A stretch of DNA of 64,000 bases from Candidatus Levilactobacillus faecigallinarum (GTDB lineage: Bacteria > Bacillota > Bacilli > Lactobacillales > Lactobacillaceae): positions 20,617-84,616 of the forward strand of contig DXGJ01000023.1 in NCBI GenBank assembly GCA_019113985.1. The letters run 5' to 3'. A program made the position numbers and the translations under genes. Of this stretch, positions 1 to 9,139 are shown one piece after another (positions within the stretch are counted from its first letter, which is position 1; every line of letters begins with the position of its first letter). The notes under the pieces were generated by a model. The model searched no databases and had not been told where the DNA came from. It saw only the letters and a list, made by a program, of their open reading frames with translations.

Positions 1-661
1 GTTTCACGCGCACCACCGTCGCCTGGGGAAAGCGTTCTTCGACCCAGTACTCGGTCTTGGCGGCCTTGCCATCAGGCGACACCATCTGGTTATACCCGGT
101 GGGGTCGGAAGCCAAGGGCTGGTCAATAATGCCGTGGTCGTCTGGGAGCTGGCCACTAACCACCGCTAGGTATCGCTTGTCCACGGCATGTTCAGCCTGG
201 AGTTGACTGGCCAGACTATTGGCTAGCCGGTGGCGGGCCACCCAGACCAAACCACTGGTGAAGCGGTCTAAGCGTGTGACGATGTGGGGAATCTGGTTCT
301 CAGACTGTTCGGCGATTAGGTAGCCCTTGATGCGGTTGACTAGGGTATCCGTGCGATTTGCCGGTCCCGGAACCACATTGAGGCCCGCGGGCTTGTCGAT
401 CACTAACCAGTCGCGGTTGGCAAACAGGACGTTGATGGGCTGGTCGCTCACGGCTACGGCCGAATCGGCCTGTTCGGCGGGCAAGGTCACCCCGACGTGG
501 TCGCCGACGGCCAGGTCGACCGCTGGCGTGACCACCTGGTCGTTGACCCGGATGATGCCCTGCTTCTTCAGGTCATTAAAGACCCGGTGACTGACCCCCT
601 GTTGCGCCAGAAATCGTTTCAGACTGGTGACCGGCGTGGTCACGGTCCAGGTTAACTCCAT
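1..661 (-). CDS. RluA-family pseudouridine synthase, 5' part (cut by window edge)
   Basis: The gene reads from the ATG at 661 leftwards off the window, so only about 220 residues are present and the C-terminus is missing. RluA-type enzymes isomerise specific uridines in 23S rRNA or tRNA to pseudouridine. The first ~65 residues look like an S4-type RNA-binding domain. The catalytic domain starts near residue 78 and carries the motif TRLDRFTSG, in which Asp132 is the expected catalytic residue; most relatives read HRLD, so the Thr is a small deviation. A purine-rich site (AGGAAAGG) precedes the ATG. The exact RNA target cannot be told from this sequence. Confidence 0.85.
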   Translation of the reverse strand, partial: MELTWTVTTPVTSLKRFLAQQGVSHRVFNDLKKQGIIRVNDQVVTPAVDLAVGDHVGVTLPAEQADSAVAVSDQPINVLFANRDWLVIDKPAGLNVVPGPANRTDTLVNRIKGYLIAEQSENQIPHIVTRLDRFTSGLVWVARHRLANSLASQLQAEHAVDKRYLAVVSGQLPDDHGIIDQPLASDPTGYNQMVSPDGKAAKTEYWVEERFPQATVVRVK

Positions 662-796
662 TGAAAGTCTTCCTTTCCTGTTTCTACTATAATAATGACT
701 ATCTTTTGTAAACGTTGTCCGGATTGAATTTCCTCTATATTTTAACATAACGTAAAATTTGAAGGAAAACTTTTCCATTTACTAGGCGAAACTAGT

Positions 797-802
797 TATA
801 AT
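797..802 (+). promoter_or_regulatory. -10 box for the small membrane protein gene
   Basis: A perfect TATAAT lies 25 bp before the chosen ATG at 828. The upstream -35 is poor (T-rich, near 771-778). An in-frame ATG at 801 overlaps this box, so it would lie upstream of or at the transcript start and is not the real start. Confidence 0.6.
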
Positions 803-827
803 GGAAGAAATAAAGGGGGAGTGCAGC

Positions 828-1013
828 ATGTTATTAAAGAATGTGGTACCCGGAACACTGATTGCCGTTATCGGCGTCGCCTTTTTGATTTTTGTTCTGG
901 CCAAGTTACTGCCAAAGACCAAGGCCGACCATGACGCACACGTCTTGGCTTGGATCTACTTCGCGGTCAGTCTGGGAATCATCGGCATGGGGAGCTGGAT
1001 TTTCGTGGCTTAA
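828..1013 (+). CDS. Small two-helix membrane protein, hypothetical
   Basis: The product is 61 residues, nearly all hydrophobic, with two predicted membrane helices (about 9-29 and 40-60) joined by a short charged loop (KTKADHDAH). The ATG at 828 is chosen because a strong ribosome binding site (AAAGGGGGA, 812-820) sits just ahead of it; the in-frame ATG at 801 has none and overlaps the -10 box. It has its own promoter and terminator, so it is a monocistronic gene. I do not recognise a family. Confidence 0.7.
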   Translation: MLLKNVVPGTLIAVIGVAFLIFVLAKLLPKTKADHDAHVLAWIYFAVSLGIIGMGSWIFVA

Positions 1014-1023
1014 TCGCCTCTAC

Positions 1024-1055
1024 AAGGACACCGGTAACGCTACCGGGGCCTTTTT
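1024..1055 (+). terminator. Intrinsic terminator of the small membrane gene
   Basis: An imperfect hairpin with arms around CCGGTA/TACCGG and outer AAGG/CCTT pairs is followed by a T run, starting 10 bp after the stop codon at 1013. Confidence 0.7.
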
Positions 1056-1058
1056 CAA

Positions 1059-1101
1059 AAAACCGTCTCAGACACCCGTTAAGGTGTCCGGGACGGTTTT
1101 G
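1059..1101 (-). terminator. Terminator of the hypothetical gene at 1104-1526
   Basis: A hairpin with outer arms AAACCGTC/GACGGTTT and inner GACACC/GGTGTC ends in a T run on the minus strand, directly after the stop of the convergent gene. Confidence 0.7.
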
Positions 1102-1103
1102 CT

Positions 1104-1526
1104 TTATCCGGGATTAATCTGGTCGATGCCTTTGATTCGGAGGTCGGCTAAGCTGGTCAGGGGCGCCGGATAGCGCATGATCAGCCGCGTGAGACCCTGA
1201 ACTTCCTTGACCTGGAGCATCTGGCACTGGACCAAAATGGCCACATCAGCGTCGAATTCAGCTCGGTCCGTGTTGTCCCAGTCACGGGCGAAGGTGTCCT
1301 CGTGGACCACCGCATACGGCACGTGGGTCTTTTTGGTGGTCTTGTTGCCGTAGAGCGCGTGGAACAGGATAACGCCCCAGCGTTGCCCCGCCCGCGCCGT
1401 TAAGGTCGCAAACTTATCCGGGTCGGTCTTCTGAACGTTGGCTGGACTGACCATGATGAAGGAGGCATTGGGGTCGGGATTGATGGTTTTCAGGTAGGCG
1501 AAATAATCGCGGTATTTTCGTTGCAT
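1104..1526 (-). CDS. Conserved hypothetical protein, 140 aa
   Basis: A soluble protein with no signal peptide, no membrane segment and no motif I can assign. The reading frame is open further upstream, but the ATG at 1526 is preceded by AGAGAGGA at good spacing, whereas the longer form has no ribosome binding site. It is monocistronic, between a strong terminator on its 3' side and the araA terminator on its 5' side. It is not part of the arabinose operon. Function unknown. Confidence 0.6.
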   Translation of the reverse strand: MQRKYRDYFAYLKTINPDPNASFIMVSPANVQKTDPDKFATLTARAGQRWGVILFHALYGNKTTKKTHVPYAVVHEDTFARDWDNTDRAEFDADVAILVQCQMLQVKEVQGLTRLIMRYPAPLTSLADLRIKGIDQINPG

Positions 1527-1607
1527 GTCTAATATCCTCTCTTGACACAAAATAACGGTATCTTCTTTATACCCTATTTGGGCAAATCCTGCAAAGTCAC
1601 TGCTAAC

Positions 1608-1653
1608 AAAAAGGGTTCCGGAAATCGTCATTGATCTCCGGAACCCCTTTAAT
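1608..1653 (-). terminator. araBDA operon terminator
   Basis: A near-perfect hairpin with arms of about 13 bp (GGGTTCCGGA and its complement), then a T run on the minus strand, beginning 8 bp after the araA stop. Confidence 0.85.
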
Positions 1654-1660
1654 TTTAAGC

Positions 1661-3085
1661 TTACTTGATGAAGGCCTTGTTCATGTTAACCATGGTAGCA
1701 AAGTCTTCCATCTGTTCCAAAGTCAAGGCAAAGGACAGCATGGTGTGGTGACCACCACCGGCCTGCATCCAAGCCAAGGCACCGTTCTTCAAGCCAGCCT
1801 TTGGCGTCCAAAGTTGCTTAGCAACTGGCAGGTTAGGCGTTTCAGCTTCTGGCTTGTGGGCAGCAACTTCGTAGCCAATCATCTTGAAGTCGTCACGGAA
1901 GTCGGAAACCGTCACATCAATGGCGTCACCTTCGGAACCAGTGAAGACCAGCCGAGCTGGGTCAGCCTTACCACCAATGTCCAATGGGTGAACTTCAACC
2001 CGTGGCTTGTCGCTGGCAATCGATGGGTCGACTTCGAGCATGTGGGAACCCAGGATGGCTTCGTGGCCCTTCCGCAGATCCAACGTGTAGTCTTCCATGA
2101 AGGCCGTTTGCTTGTTGTGGGACATGATCTTCATGACCCGGCCCAAGGCAGCGGTCTTCCAGTCACCTTCGGCACCGAAGCCGTAGCCGTCGCGAATCAA
2201 GAGTTGGGCAGCTAAGCCGGGTAATTGTTCCATGCCGTAAAGGTCTTCGAAGTTGGTGGTAAAGGCCGTGTAACCGCCCTTTTCCAAGAAATGCTTGATA
2301 CCTAAATATTGTTGTAATTGAACACGAACGGAATGCTTGTAGGTTTCGGCATCGTTGTCGCCCTGAACCATTTCGTAACGGGATTCCAAGTCGGCGTATT
2401 CCTTGTCAACGTCGGCGTCATTGACGGCGTTGATCTCCTTGACCAGGTCACCGATACCGTAGTAGTCGACCGTCCAGCCCATTTGAATCTGTGCTTGGAC
2501 CTTGTCGCCTTCGGTAACGGCCACGTTCCGCATGGTATCACCAAAGCGGGCAACCTTGACCTTGAAGCTTTCGTTGTACGCAACGGCAACGTCTTCCCAA
2601 CGCGCGATTTCGTCTTGGACTTCAGCGTCACCCCAGTAACCGTAAACAATCTTGTTGTTCTTCTGGAGACGGGCGTTGATGTAGGCGTATTCGCGGTCAC
2701 CATGGGCACTTTGGTTCAAGTTCATGTAGTCAAAGTCAATGGTATCGTAAGGGATGTTGTTTAAGTATTGGGTTGCTAAGTGCAACAATGGCTTTTGCAG
2801 TAATTCCGTCCCACGGATCCAGTTTTTGGCTGGGGAGAAGGTGTGCATCCAGGTAATCACACCGGCAACCTTGTCGTTGTAGTTAACTTCCTTCATGAAC
2901 TTGGTGATGCCGTCGGCCGTGGTCATAACGTCCTTGAAGACCACCTTGTAAGGTAACTTGCCACTAGCGTTTAACTTGTCGGCGATGTCTTGGGCATCCT
3001 TGGCAACTGACTTTAATTGTTCTTCACCGTACAGGTGTTGACTACCGGTGACAAACCAAAATTCGTAATCTGGAACTGATAACAT
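1661..3085 (-). CDS. araA: L-arabinose isomerase
   Basis: Converts L-arabinose to L-ribulose, the first step of arabinose use. At 474 residues it has the usual length of firmicute AraA. It starts with the family's typical [16 protein letters not shown] segment and ends with the conserved [15 protein letters not shown] region. The metal-binding and catalytic Glu/His residues lie in recognisable surroundings (for example [14 protein letters not shown] and a GGGHH segment near the end). It is the last gene of araB-araD-araA, 45 bp after araD with its own ribosome binding site (AAAAGGAG), and is followed by a strong terminator. Confidence 0.97.
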   Translation of the reverse strand: MLSVPDYEFWFVTGSQHLYGEEQLKSVAKDAQDIADKLNASGKLPYKVVFKDVMTTADGITKFMKEVNYNDKVAGVITWMHTFSPAKNWIRGTELLQKPLLHLATQYLNNIPYDTIDFDYMNLNQSAHGDREYAYINARLQKNNKIVYGYWGDAEVQDEIARWEDVAVAYNESFKVKVARFGDTMRNVAVTEGDKVQAQIQMGWTVDYYGIGDLVKEINAVNDADVDKEYADLESRYEMVQGDNDAETYKHSVRVQLQQYLGIKHFLEKGGYTAFTTNFEDLYGMEQLPGLAAQLLIRDGYGFGAEGDWKTAALGRVMKIMSHNKQTAFMEDYTLDLRKGHEAILGSHMLEVDPSIASDKPRVEVHPLDIGGKADPARLVFTGSEGDAIDVTVSDFRDDFKMIGYEVAAHKPEAETPNLPVAKQLWTPKAGLKNGALAWMQAGGGHHTMLSFALTLEQMEDFATMVNMNKAFIK

Positions 3086-3130
3086 AACAGAAACACTCCT
3101 TTTAAATGTGGTTGTTAGATTTAAGAAACG

Positions 3131-3859
3131 TTATTCGCGCACCGCGTGGTCTTGCGACTTCGCGTTGTTTTGCCCGTAGTAAGCGTTGGCCCCGTGCTTA
3201 CGGTAGTAATGCTTGTCGAGCAGGTATTGTGGTAATTCGGAGTTGGCCCGCGTCAATTGCAACGTGTGGTAATCCTCACCCGCAACGACCTCCAAGACCT
3301 TGGCATTGTACACGGCCTTGTGTGGCGTTGGGCCCCAAGCAAAGGGACCGTGTTGGCTGACCAGAGCGGCCGGCGTTGCTTCGTAGTCCAGACCGCGTTC
3401 CTTGAAGGTCTTGACGATGGTCTTCCCAGTGTTGCCTTCGTAGTCCTCTTCGATCTCTTCCTTAGTCAGGGCGTCCGCAGCGGGTACGTCGGTGAAGAAG
3501 GTGTCGGCGTGGGTGGTGTTCATCGCGGGGATGTCCATCTTCGCAGCCGCGAAGGAGACGGCCCAAGGCGAGTGGGTGTGCACGATGCCCCCGATGTTTG
3601 GGAAGGCGTTGTACAGGACCGTGTGGGTTGGGGTGTCGCTGGACGGGTTCATGTTCCCTTCAACCACTTCACCCTTCAGGTTCACAACCACCATGTCGCT
3701 AGGCTTTAGGTCGTTGTAGTCCACCCCGGAAGGCTTGATGACGAAGAGGCCCTTGTCCCGGTCGATACCGGAAACGTTGCCCCAGGTGAAGGTCACCAGG
3801 TCCAGTTGTGGTAATTCCATGTTGGCATCGTAAACCTCTGCCTTTAACTTATCTAACAT
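3131..3859 (-). CDS. araD: L-ribulose-5-phosphate 4-epimerase
   Basis: Epimerises L-ribulose-5-phosphate to D-xylulose-5-phosphate, which enters the phosphoketolase pathway. The 242-residue product is a class II aldolase-fold, zinc-dependent enzyme. The zinc-binding GGIVHTHSPWA motif is near the middle and a third histidine lies in the LVSQHGPFAWG segment. The start codon overlaps the end of araB (ATGTTAGATAA holds the araD ATG and the araB TAA), which points to translational coupling. The middle gene of the operon. Confidence 0.96.
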   Translation of the reverse strand: MLDKLKAEVYDANMELPQLDLVTFTWGNVSGIDRDKGLFVIKPSGVDYNDLKPSDMVVVNLKGEVVEGNMNPSSDTPTHTVLYNAFPNIGGIVHTHSPWAVSFAAAKMDIPAMNTTHADTFFTDVPAADALTKEEIEEDYEGNTGKTIVKTFKERGLDYEATPAALVSQHGPFAWGPTPHKAVYNAKVLEVVAGEDYHTLQLTRANSELPQYLLDKHYYRKHGANAYYGQNNAKSQDHAVRE

Positions 3860-5486
3860 TCTCTAGGTTCTCCTTTGCTTGATAATCGGTTAAGCTGTCA
3901 ACGGCCTGGCCTTCAACGGCTAAGCCTTGCTTGTAAGCTTCAATGAAGGCGTTTGAGCCCGCCACACCCGCGGCGTTCGGTTCAAGCGTGGTGCTTTCGG
4001 AATCCGCGAAGACCTTGTTATCCAGGAAGTCTTCCAGCGTTTCGTCAGCTGCCTTATCCGTGACGTAGAAGCCTAAGACGGCCATCCCCCACGGGCCACC
4101 CTCACTCGCCGTGCTCATGACGGTGATTGGGGTGTTCAAGGAATCAGCTAAGACCTGCTGGCCAACCTTAGGGGTCCGGAACAGACCGCCCTGGGCAATC
4201 AAGGAACCCATGTGAATGTGTTCCTCGTTGGCCAGGATGTCCATCCCAATCTTCAACGGGGCAAACGCCGCGTAGAGCTGCGTCTTCACGAAGTTGGCCA
4301 GGTTGAAGTGGCTATTCGGCGTCCGGACAAACATAGGCCGGCCGGCGGTCATTTTGGTGATGTTTTCACCAGAGAGGTAACTGTAGTTTAGTAAGCCGCC
4401 GGCATCGGCATCACTCTCGGTGGACTTGTTGAACAAGGCACCGTAAAGTTCGTCGGGCTTCAGGTCAACACCAATCGTTTGGGCGAATTCCTTAAACAGG
4501 TTGACCCAGGCGTTGATGTCGGAAGAGCAGTTGTTGGTATGGACCATGGCAACTGGTAACCCGGTTGGCGTGGTCACTAAGTCGATGTCCCGGTGAACGG
4601 CCTTCATGGGTTGGTCCAAGACCACCATGGAGAAGGCGGACGTACCGGCCGAGATATTCCCGGTCCGTTCACGAACAGCGTCGGTGCCGACCATCCCGGT
4701 CCCGGCATCCCCTTCAGGCGGTGCCATGACGCTACCAGCGGTCAGGTTGCCATTAACATCCAACAACTTGGCCCCTTGTGCGGTCAGGTTGCCGGCAGAT
4801 TGGCCCGCAACTAAGACCTTAGGTAAGATGGCGTTGATGTCCCAGAGATATTGGCGGACGGACTTCAGGCTGCCAAACTGCTTCAAGAAGTCGGCATTGT
4901 AAGTCTTGGTTGCACTATCGATTGGGAAGATACCAGAAGCATCACCAATACCCACAACCTTTTCGCCGGACAACTGCCAGTGCACGTAGCCAGCCAAGGT
5001 GGTCAGGAAAGAAACGTCCTTCACGTGATCCTCTTGGTTCAGAATGGCCTGGTACAGGTGAGCGATGCTCCATCGTTGCGGAATGTTGAAGTCGAACAAG
5101 TCGGTCAACTCGTCGGCCGCCTGTTCCGTTATGTTGTTCCGCCAAGTCCGGAAAGGTACTAATAACTGGTCGTTCTTATCAAAGGCCATGTACCCGTGCA
5201 TCATGGCACTAACACCAATCGACCCAATCTTGGTCAGGGCGACACCGTACTTGTCGTGTACCTGGTTGGCCATCTCCTGGTAACTGGCTTGAATCCCGGT
5301 CCAGACCTTCTCCAAAGAATAGGTCCAGATACCGTTCTTCAACTCGTTTTCCCAGACATAGCTGCCGGAAGCAATGGTTTTAAAATCAGGCGTTACCAGA
5401 ACGGCCTTGATCCGCGTTGAGCCTAATTCGATGCCCAATGAGATGTTACCGCTTTCAACGGCCTGAGTAATTTTTTCCGCACTCAT
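3849..5486 (-). CDS. araB: L-ribulokinase
   Basis: Phosphorylates L-ribulose to L-ribulose-5-phosphate. It is a 545-residue FGGY-type sugar kinase with an N-terminal ATPase-fold segment (SLGIELGSTRIKAVLV) and a C-terminal nucleotide-binding domain with LIAQGGLFRTP and ASEGGPWGMA. The ATG at 5486 is chosen because GGAGG sits 8 bp before it; an upstream in-frame TTG overlaps that ribosome binding site. It is the first gene of araBDA and overlaps araD by 11 bp. The 346-bp upstream gap carries an AraR-type box. Confidence 0.96.
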   Translation of the reverse strand: MSAEKITQAVESGNISLGIELGSTRIKAVLVTPDFKTIASGSYVWENELKNGIWTYSLEKVWTGIQASYQEMANQVHDKYGVALTKIGSIGVSAMMHGYMAFDKNDQLLVPFRTWRNNITEQAADELTDLFDFNIPQRWSIAHLYQAILNQEDHVKDVSFLTTLAGYVHWQLSGEKVVGIGDASGIFPIDSATKTYNADFLKQFGSLKSVRQYLWDINAILPKVLVAGQSAGNLTAQGAKLLDVNGNLTAGSVMAPPEGDAGTGMVGTDAVRERTGNISAGTSAFSMVVLDQPMKAVHRDIDLVTTPTGLPVAMVHTNNCSSDINAWVNLFKEFAQTIGVDLKPDELYGALFNKSTESDADAGGLLNYSYLSGENITKMTAGRPMFVRTPNSHFNLANFVKTQLYAAFAPLKIGMDILANEEHIHMGSLIAQGGLFRTPKVGQQVLADSLNTPITVMSTASEGGPWGMAVLGFYVTDKAADETLEDFLDNKVFADSESTTLEPNAAGVAGSNAFIEAYKQGLAVEGQAVDSLTDYQAKENLENVR

Positions 5487-5832
5487 CTGCGTATCCTCCA
5501 ATAACTCTTTTGTCAGATGTTCCTAAAGACTTGATTTGTCTTTCAATGGTTCAAGTGTATATTTTTTATTCGCATAAATCAAGCTATTTTTATATTTGTA
5601 CGTATTATTTTCAAATGTATTCGTTTGCTGTTTGAACATGTATCCGTTATCTATTTACAAATAATCAATGAATTACGCTTTATTTTTCGCAACCATTAGC
5701 ATGAATTTAAGCCAATCAAATCAAGTGTTTGTCGTCAATTCATGTCAATCTTCAGGCTAAGCTGGTCATCTAGTTATCCGTACAAATAAAAACGGATTCC
5801 TCGTTCATCACCAGGAATCCGCTTAATTAATC
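5487..5832 (-). promoter_or_regulatory. araBDA control region with AraR-type operator (5594-5608)
   Basis: This 346-bp gap holds no gene. ATTTGTACGTATTAT at 5594-5608 closely matches the firmicute AraR operator (known in Bacillus as ATTTGTACGTAC-type boxes). On the minus strand two ATACAT-containing repeats (in GGATACATGTTCAAA and GAATACATTTGAAA) lie just upstream of it. A possible promoter (TTGATT, 17 bp, TACACT) lies between the box and araB. The far end contains the terminator of the preceding operon. araR itself is encoded 5 kb away at 10831-11910. Confidence 0.65.
5787..5823 (-). terminator. Terminator of the GPH-AraC-793 aa operon
   Basis: CGGATTCCT and AGGAATCCG arms with a T run on the minus strand, 10 bp after the stop at 5833. 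Confidence 0.85.
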
Positions 5833-8214
5833 CTATTCTGTTGGTTGCGCCGTGGGGGTCAAGAACCCCTGACGCGTGTCATAGACCACCGTGGACGCTG
5901 TCGTCTGACAAGATTGGTTACGGTGCACAAACTTGATGCCATGAGGATACGGTGCCAAGCTGGTCACTTGATACTGGGTATCAGACAATTGCTGTAAGCG
6001 ACCATTGACCACGGCAAGCTGACCATCGGGCTGTTCGTAAAGGTAGGCCGTTTGGCCAAATCCCGTCAGGTACGCGGCCAACTCCTCCCCCATGTCCCAG
6101 TCGGACTGGCCGGTATCGCCATCCGGGAAGAGCCGAGCGTAGATGCCACCATCCGGGGCAAACGTGGATTGACCGAACCGGTTCCGTGAGAGGTCCGGTC
6201 GGTTCAAGTTAGGACCGGCAATGCTGTAAGTTGAAGCCGCTTCACCAGGTGCCATCGGATTGGTAATGGTCGTCGCGTTACTATCGTACATATACAAAAC
6301 GCCGACGAAGGCCCGGTAAGCTCCCAATAACAACTCATTATCGTCCAAGACCTCGTACGCGTCGAGCGCTGAAGCCGCGGTAATGCCGCCCCACAGGGAA
6401 TGAATCATGTAGGATTGGGCTTCCCACCAGCGATCCGGTGCTTGACTCCGGAAGTCATTACTGAAGCCGATATTGGCTTTGAGAAGCTCCGCGTAGCGCT
6501 TGGCTTCGGTCACGTAGCCCGCATTTGCCAGTGCCCCGGTCGCGGGACCAAAACCAGCGTTGTCGTAGAAGTGCTCCGTGATGGCCGCCCGGTAATCCGC
6601 ACTGTGGGCGGCTACCCGGGCCGTCGCCTCCTCCCAGCAGGTCTTAATCTGCTGATACTCCGTGGTCAGACCATTTTCCTTCAGTGCGGCCAAGAGGTCG
6701 TTAATGTAGAGGAAGTAGACCCCCAACATGTGCGCCTCTTCCTTGGCTCGAACCGAGGTATGCAGGGCCGCGTTGACCCGGAGATTGAAGACCTGGGCCG
6801 CCCACTTCAGGTAAGTTGCCGGTGCGTTCAGGGTCAGAGTCTGCGCATCGAACTGGGCCAACAAGTAATAGACGTGACCGATGTATTCGAAGTCCATATC
6901 CCGGTAGAAGTCGCCGTATAAGTTGACCGGACGTTGAAAGTCACCGTCCGTGAACCACTTGGTTCTGACGTAGTTGACCGCACTCGCTTCGACCTTTTGG
7001 ACCTGTTCGGCGGTCTTCGCCGTCCGGTTCAGTAAGTTGGCCTGGAGAATTAGGCTTAATTTTCCTAGCGATTCCCCTTGATTGGAGATGGGGGTAAAGG
7101 CGTCCTGTGGCGTATGCTGTTTACCATTGTAGGCGTTAGTGGTCAGCCAATCGACCCGGGTCTCGATTAGGTCACGGACTGAGTCCATCACGTTAAAGAC
7201 GACGAGGTCCCGGCGACCATCGGTTAAGTCGACGCGTAAACAATGCTCACCAACTCCACTAAGCTGGGTTCGGAGCTGACCATCGCGGTAGTCCCCGGTG
7301 ACGTCATGGACGACTTGTCGTCCGTTCGTCCGATGTTCCAGCGTGAGCTTCTTCAGGTGTTGACCGGTCGGAAGCTGAATCTGGATGTTGGTCATCTGTC
7401 CCGTAAACAGCAAGGGATCATAGGTGATTTCGGGATGCCCGTTAGCCGCCGCGACGTCCTTAAAGTTGGTTGGCGTGGTGAACGGCTGCAGCGTGAAGGC
7501 CCAATGCTGGGTCTCCCCAGCTAAGAGCGACAGACTATCATCCGAATAAATCCAGTCGTTCGTGGGCGCCTGGTTGGGGACATACCCCCCCGCCAAGATA
7601 AGTTGATGGAAGAGTAACCCGTCGAGTGATGGTGAGACGTTCTCGAAGAAGCGGTTGGTCCACTGATTATAGGTACCGACCGACTGAACCGTACCGGCGG
7701 TCTGATACAGTCCCAGGTTTGGCCCCTGATTATCACGCCGGACACCAGCTAACTTGGTGAAGCTTGGCGAGATGCTGGGAAAAACGGCTGCGGAGTCGGA
7801 CATGTTACGGTGGACGTTCTTGTCACGGAACATCACGTACGCTAACGACGCCCACATTCCCAGATTGGTGATGATCACCGGCTGTGTTGTCGGGTTCTGA
7901 ACATCGATCGTCCAGTCGACGTGGTCCGCCACTAGCCGATAGGTCTCGGTCAGGGTAAGCTCGGCGACCCGGTAAGTGACCGTTGTTACCGTATCCGTCC
8001 CCTGTACGGTGGGGGTAACATCATAACTGTTATAGACCTGGCCGCCGACCGTCAGGGTAAACTCACCGAAGAGTTTATCACGGTCAGCATAACCAACCTG
8101 GTCGAGGTAGTCCGGGGTGATGACCCAATTCATGTGGTGCTCATCGGCGTGGTTTTGTAAGTTCACGATGTCGCCCCGTGGGTTGACATCAAGTGTAAAC
8201 GCGGTTGATTCCAA
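5833..8214 (-). CDS. Large cytoplasmic glycoside-hydrolase-like protein (resembles DUF5695), activity unknown
   Basis: 793 residues without signal peptide or anchor. The first ~330 residues read as beta-sandwich (many short TxT and VTY strands). From about residue 360 the sequence becomes helical with repeated aromatic/acidic patches (FYRDMDFEYIGHVYYLL, PDRWWEAQSYMIHSLWGG, GQSDWDMGEELAAYL), as expected of an (alpha/alpha)6 toroid as seen in several glycosidase and lyase families. The overall look recalls DUF5695 proteins, a call made from memory. The start is a TTG two bases after the stop of the AraC gene, with AAAGAGGAG inside that gene, so translation is probably coupled. Co-transcription with a GPH sugar carrier and an AraC regulator implies hydrolysis of an imported oligosaccharide. 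Confidence 0.6.
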   Translation of the reverse strand: MESTAFTLDVNPRGDIVNLQNHADEHHMNWVITPDYLDQVGYADRDKLFGEFTLTVGGQVYNSYDVTPTVQGTDTVTTVTYRVAELTLTETYRLVADHVDWTIDVQNPTTQPVIITNLGMWASLAYVMFRDKNVHRNMSDSAAVFPSISPSFTKLAGVRRDNQGPNLGLYQTAGTVQSVGTYNQWTNRFFENVSPSLDGLLFHQLILAGGYVPNQAPTNDWIYSDDSLSLLAGETQHWAFTLQPFTTPTNFKDVAAANGHPEITYDPLLFTGQMTNIQIQLPTGQHLKKLTLEHRTNGRQVVHDVTGDYRDGQLRTQLSGVGEHCLRVDLTDGRRDLVVFNVMDSVRDLIETRVDWLTTNAYNGKQHTPQDAFTPISNQGESLGKLSLILQANLLNRTAKTAEQVQKVEASAVNYVRTKWFTDGDFQRPVNLYGDFYRDMDFEYIGHVYYLLAQFDAQTLTLNAPATYLKWAAQVFNLRVNAALHTSVRAKEEAHMLGVYFLYINDLLAALKENGLTTEYQQIKTCWEEATARVAAHSADYRAAITEHFYDNAGFGPATGALANAGYVTEAKRYAELLKANIGFSNDFRSQAPDRWWEAQSYMIHSLWGGITAASALDAYEVLDDNELLLGAYRAFVGVLYMYDSNATTITNPMAPGEAASTYSIAGPNLNRPDLSRNRFGQSTFAPDGGIYARLFPDGDTGQSDWDMGEELAAYLTGFGQTAYLYEQPDGQLAVVNGRLQQLSDTQYQVTSLAPYPHGIKFVHRNQSCQTTASTVVYDTRQGFLTPTAQPTE

Positions 8215-8215
8215 A

Positions 8216-9112
8216 TTAGTTCAGCTCCTCTTTTTCAGCGACAATCTGACGCGTCTGGGCTTGCCGATATTGTGTCGGCGCTACGCCCATGTACTGTTTG
8301 AAGACGGTCGAGAAATAATAGATGTTCTGGAACCCCACGGCCGCCGCAATTTCGGTCTCGGACATACTGGTGTTTAAGAGCCGCTTACTGGCCTCCTCCA
8401 TCCGATACTGCCGCAAGTATTCCGTGGGGGTTAAGCCCGTAGTCGCCTTCAAAGTCCGAATCAGGTGGTTCGGGTGAAAGTGAAACTCCTGGCTTAACGT
8501 GGTACTGGTGATTTTTTCATTAAAGTGATCTCGTAGATAACGCTGGAGTTGATTAGAAAGTTGCACCATCGCCGACTCCTGCTGTGACTGAACTTGAATC
8601 TCCTGCAGGACATCGATAAAAATCTGCTGGGCCTGCCAAAAGCCGTAGCCGTCGCTGGCCTCGCTATTTTTAAAGATTTGACGAGTCATTTGCACCAGGC
8701 GCTTGGGATGCTGCATCTTGGCGTGCTTCGCCAGGTACAGGGTCTCGACCGGCGTGTAATGGTGCAGGGTCGGCACGTTGATCACCGACCCCATAGGTGT
8801 CAGGCCCGACGCCTGTTCCCAGCGTCCCATCACGTAGAAGTGCAACCAGTAATAGGTCGTGTCCTCCGTGATTACGTGCCAGGAATAGTGGTGGTGGCGG
8901 GGCCGGAGCAGGAACATCTCCCCGGCCTTAATCGTATAGTTCACCCCGTCCTCGGCAATGTAGAGCTCCCCCTTCTCCATCAGCATCAAAATGAAAAACT
9001 GCAGATGGTTCCGGTTCGGATGCCGTTCGCCGGCATGAAAGGTCTTATGCCCGCCTTCAATGAAGGTCGGCAGTGGTAAACACGATATTGAGATATAGGC
9101 TGGTTGCCCCAT
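8216..9112 (-). CDS. AraC-family transcription regulator with cupin sensor domain
   Basis: 298 residues. The N-terminal ~130 residues form a cupin-type sugar-sensing domain (IKAGEMFLLRPRHHHYSWH, followed by YYWLHFYV). The C-terminal ~100 residues carry the double helix-turn-helix typical of AraC/XylS, ending in the signature AAAVGFQNIYYFSTVFKQYMG. It sits between the GPH carrier (27 bp away) and the 793-residue protein (start 2 bp beyond), so it probably senses that carrier's substrate and controls this operon. Ribosome binding site AGAGGGG. Confidence 0.88.
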   Translation of the reverse strand: MGQPAYISISCLPLPTFIEGGHKTFHAGERHPNRNHLQFFILMLMEKGELYIAEDGVNYTIKAGEMFLLRPRHHHYSWHVITEDTTYYWLHFYVMGRWEQASGLTPMGSVINVPTLHHYTPVETLYLAKHAKMQHPKRLVQMTRQIFKNSEASDGYGFWQAQQIFIDVLQEIQVQSQQESAMVQLSNQLQRYLRDHFNEKITSTTLSQEFHFHPNHLIRTLKATTGLTPTEYLRQYRMEEASKRLLNTSMSETEIAAAVGFQNIYYFSTVFKQYMGVAPTQYRQAQTRQIVAEKEELN

Positions 9113-9139
9113 CCAATCACCCCTCTAGCTTAACTCGTC

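Noticed and set aside
1631..2215. Plus-strand open frame opposite araA
   Set aside because: It lies wholly antisense to a well-conserved enzyme, with no promoter or ribosome binding site.
5779..5791. CCGTACAAATAAA as a second AraR operator
   Set aside because: It coincides with the T-rich tail of an operon terminator and is 170 bp from the clear box; more likely chance.
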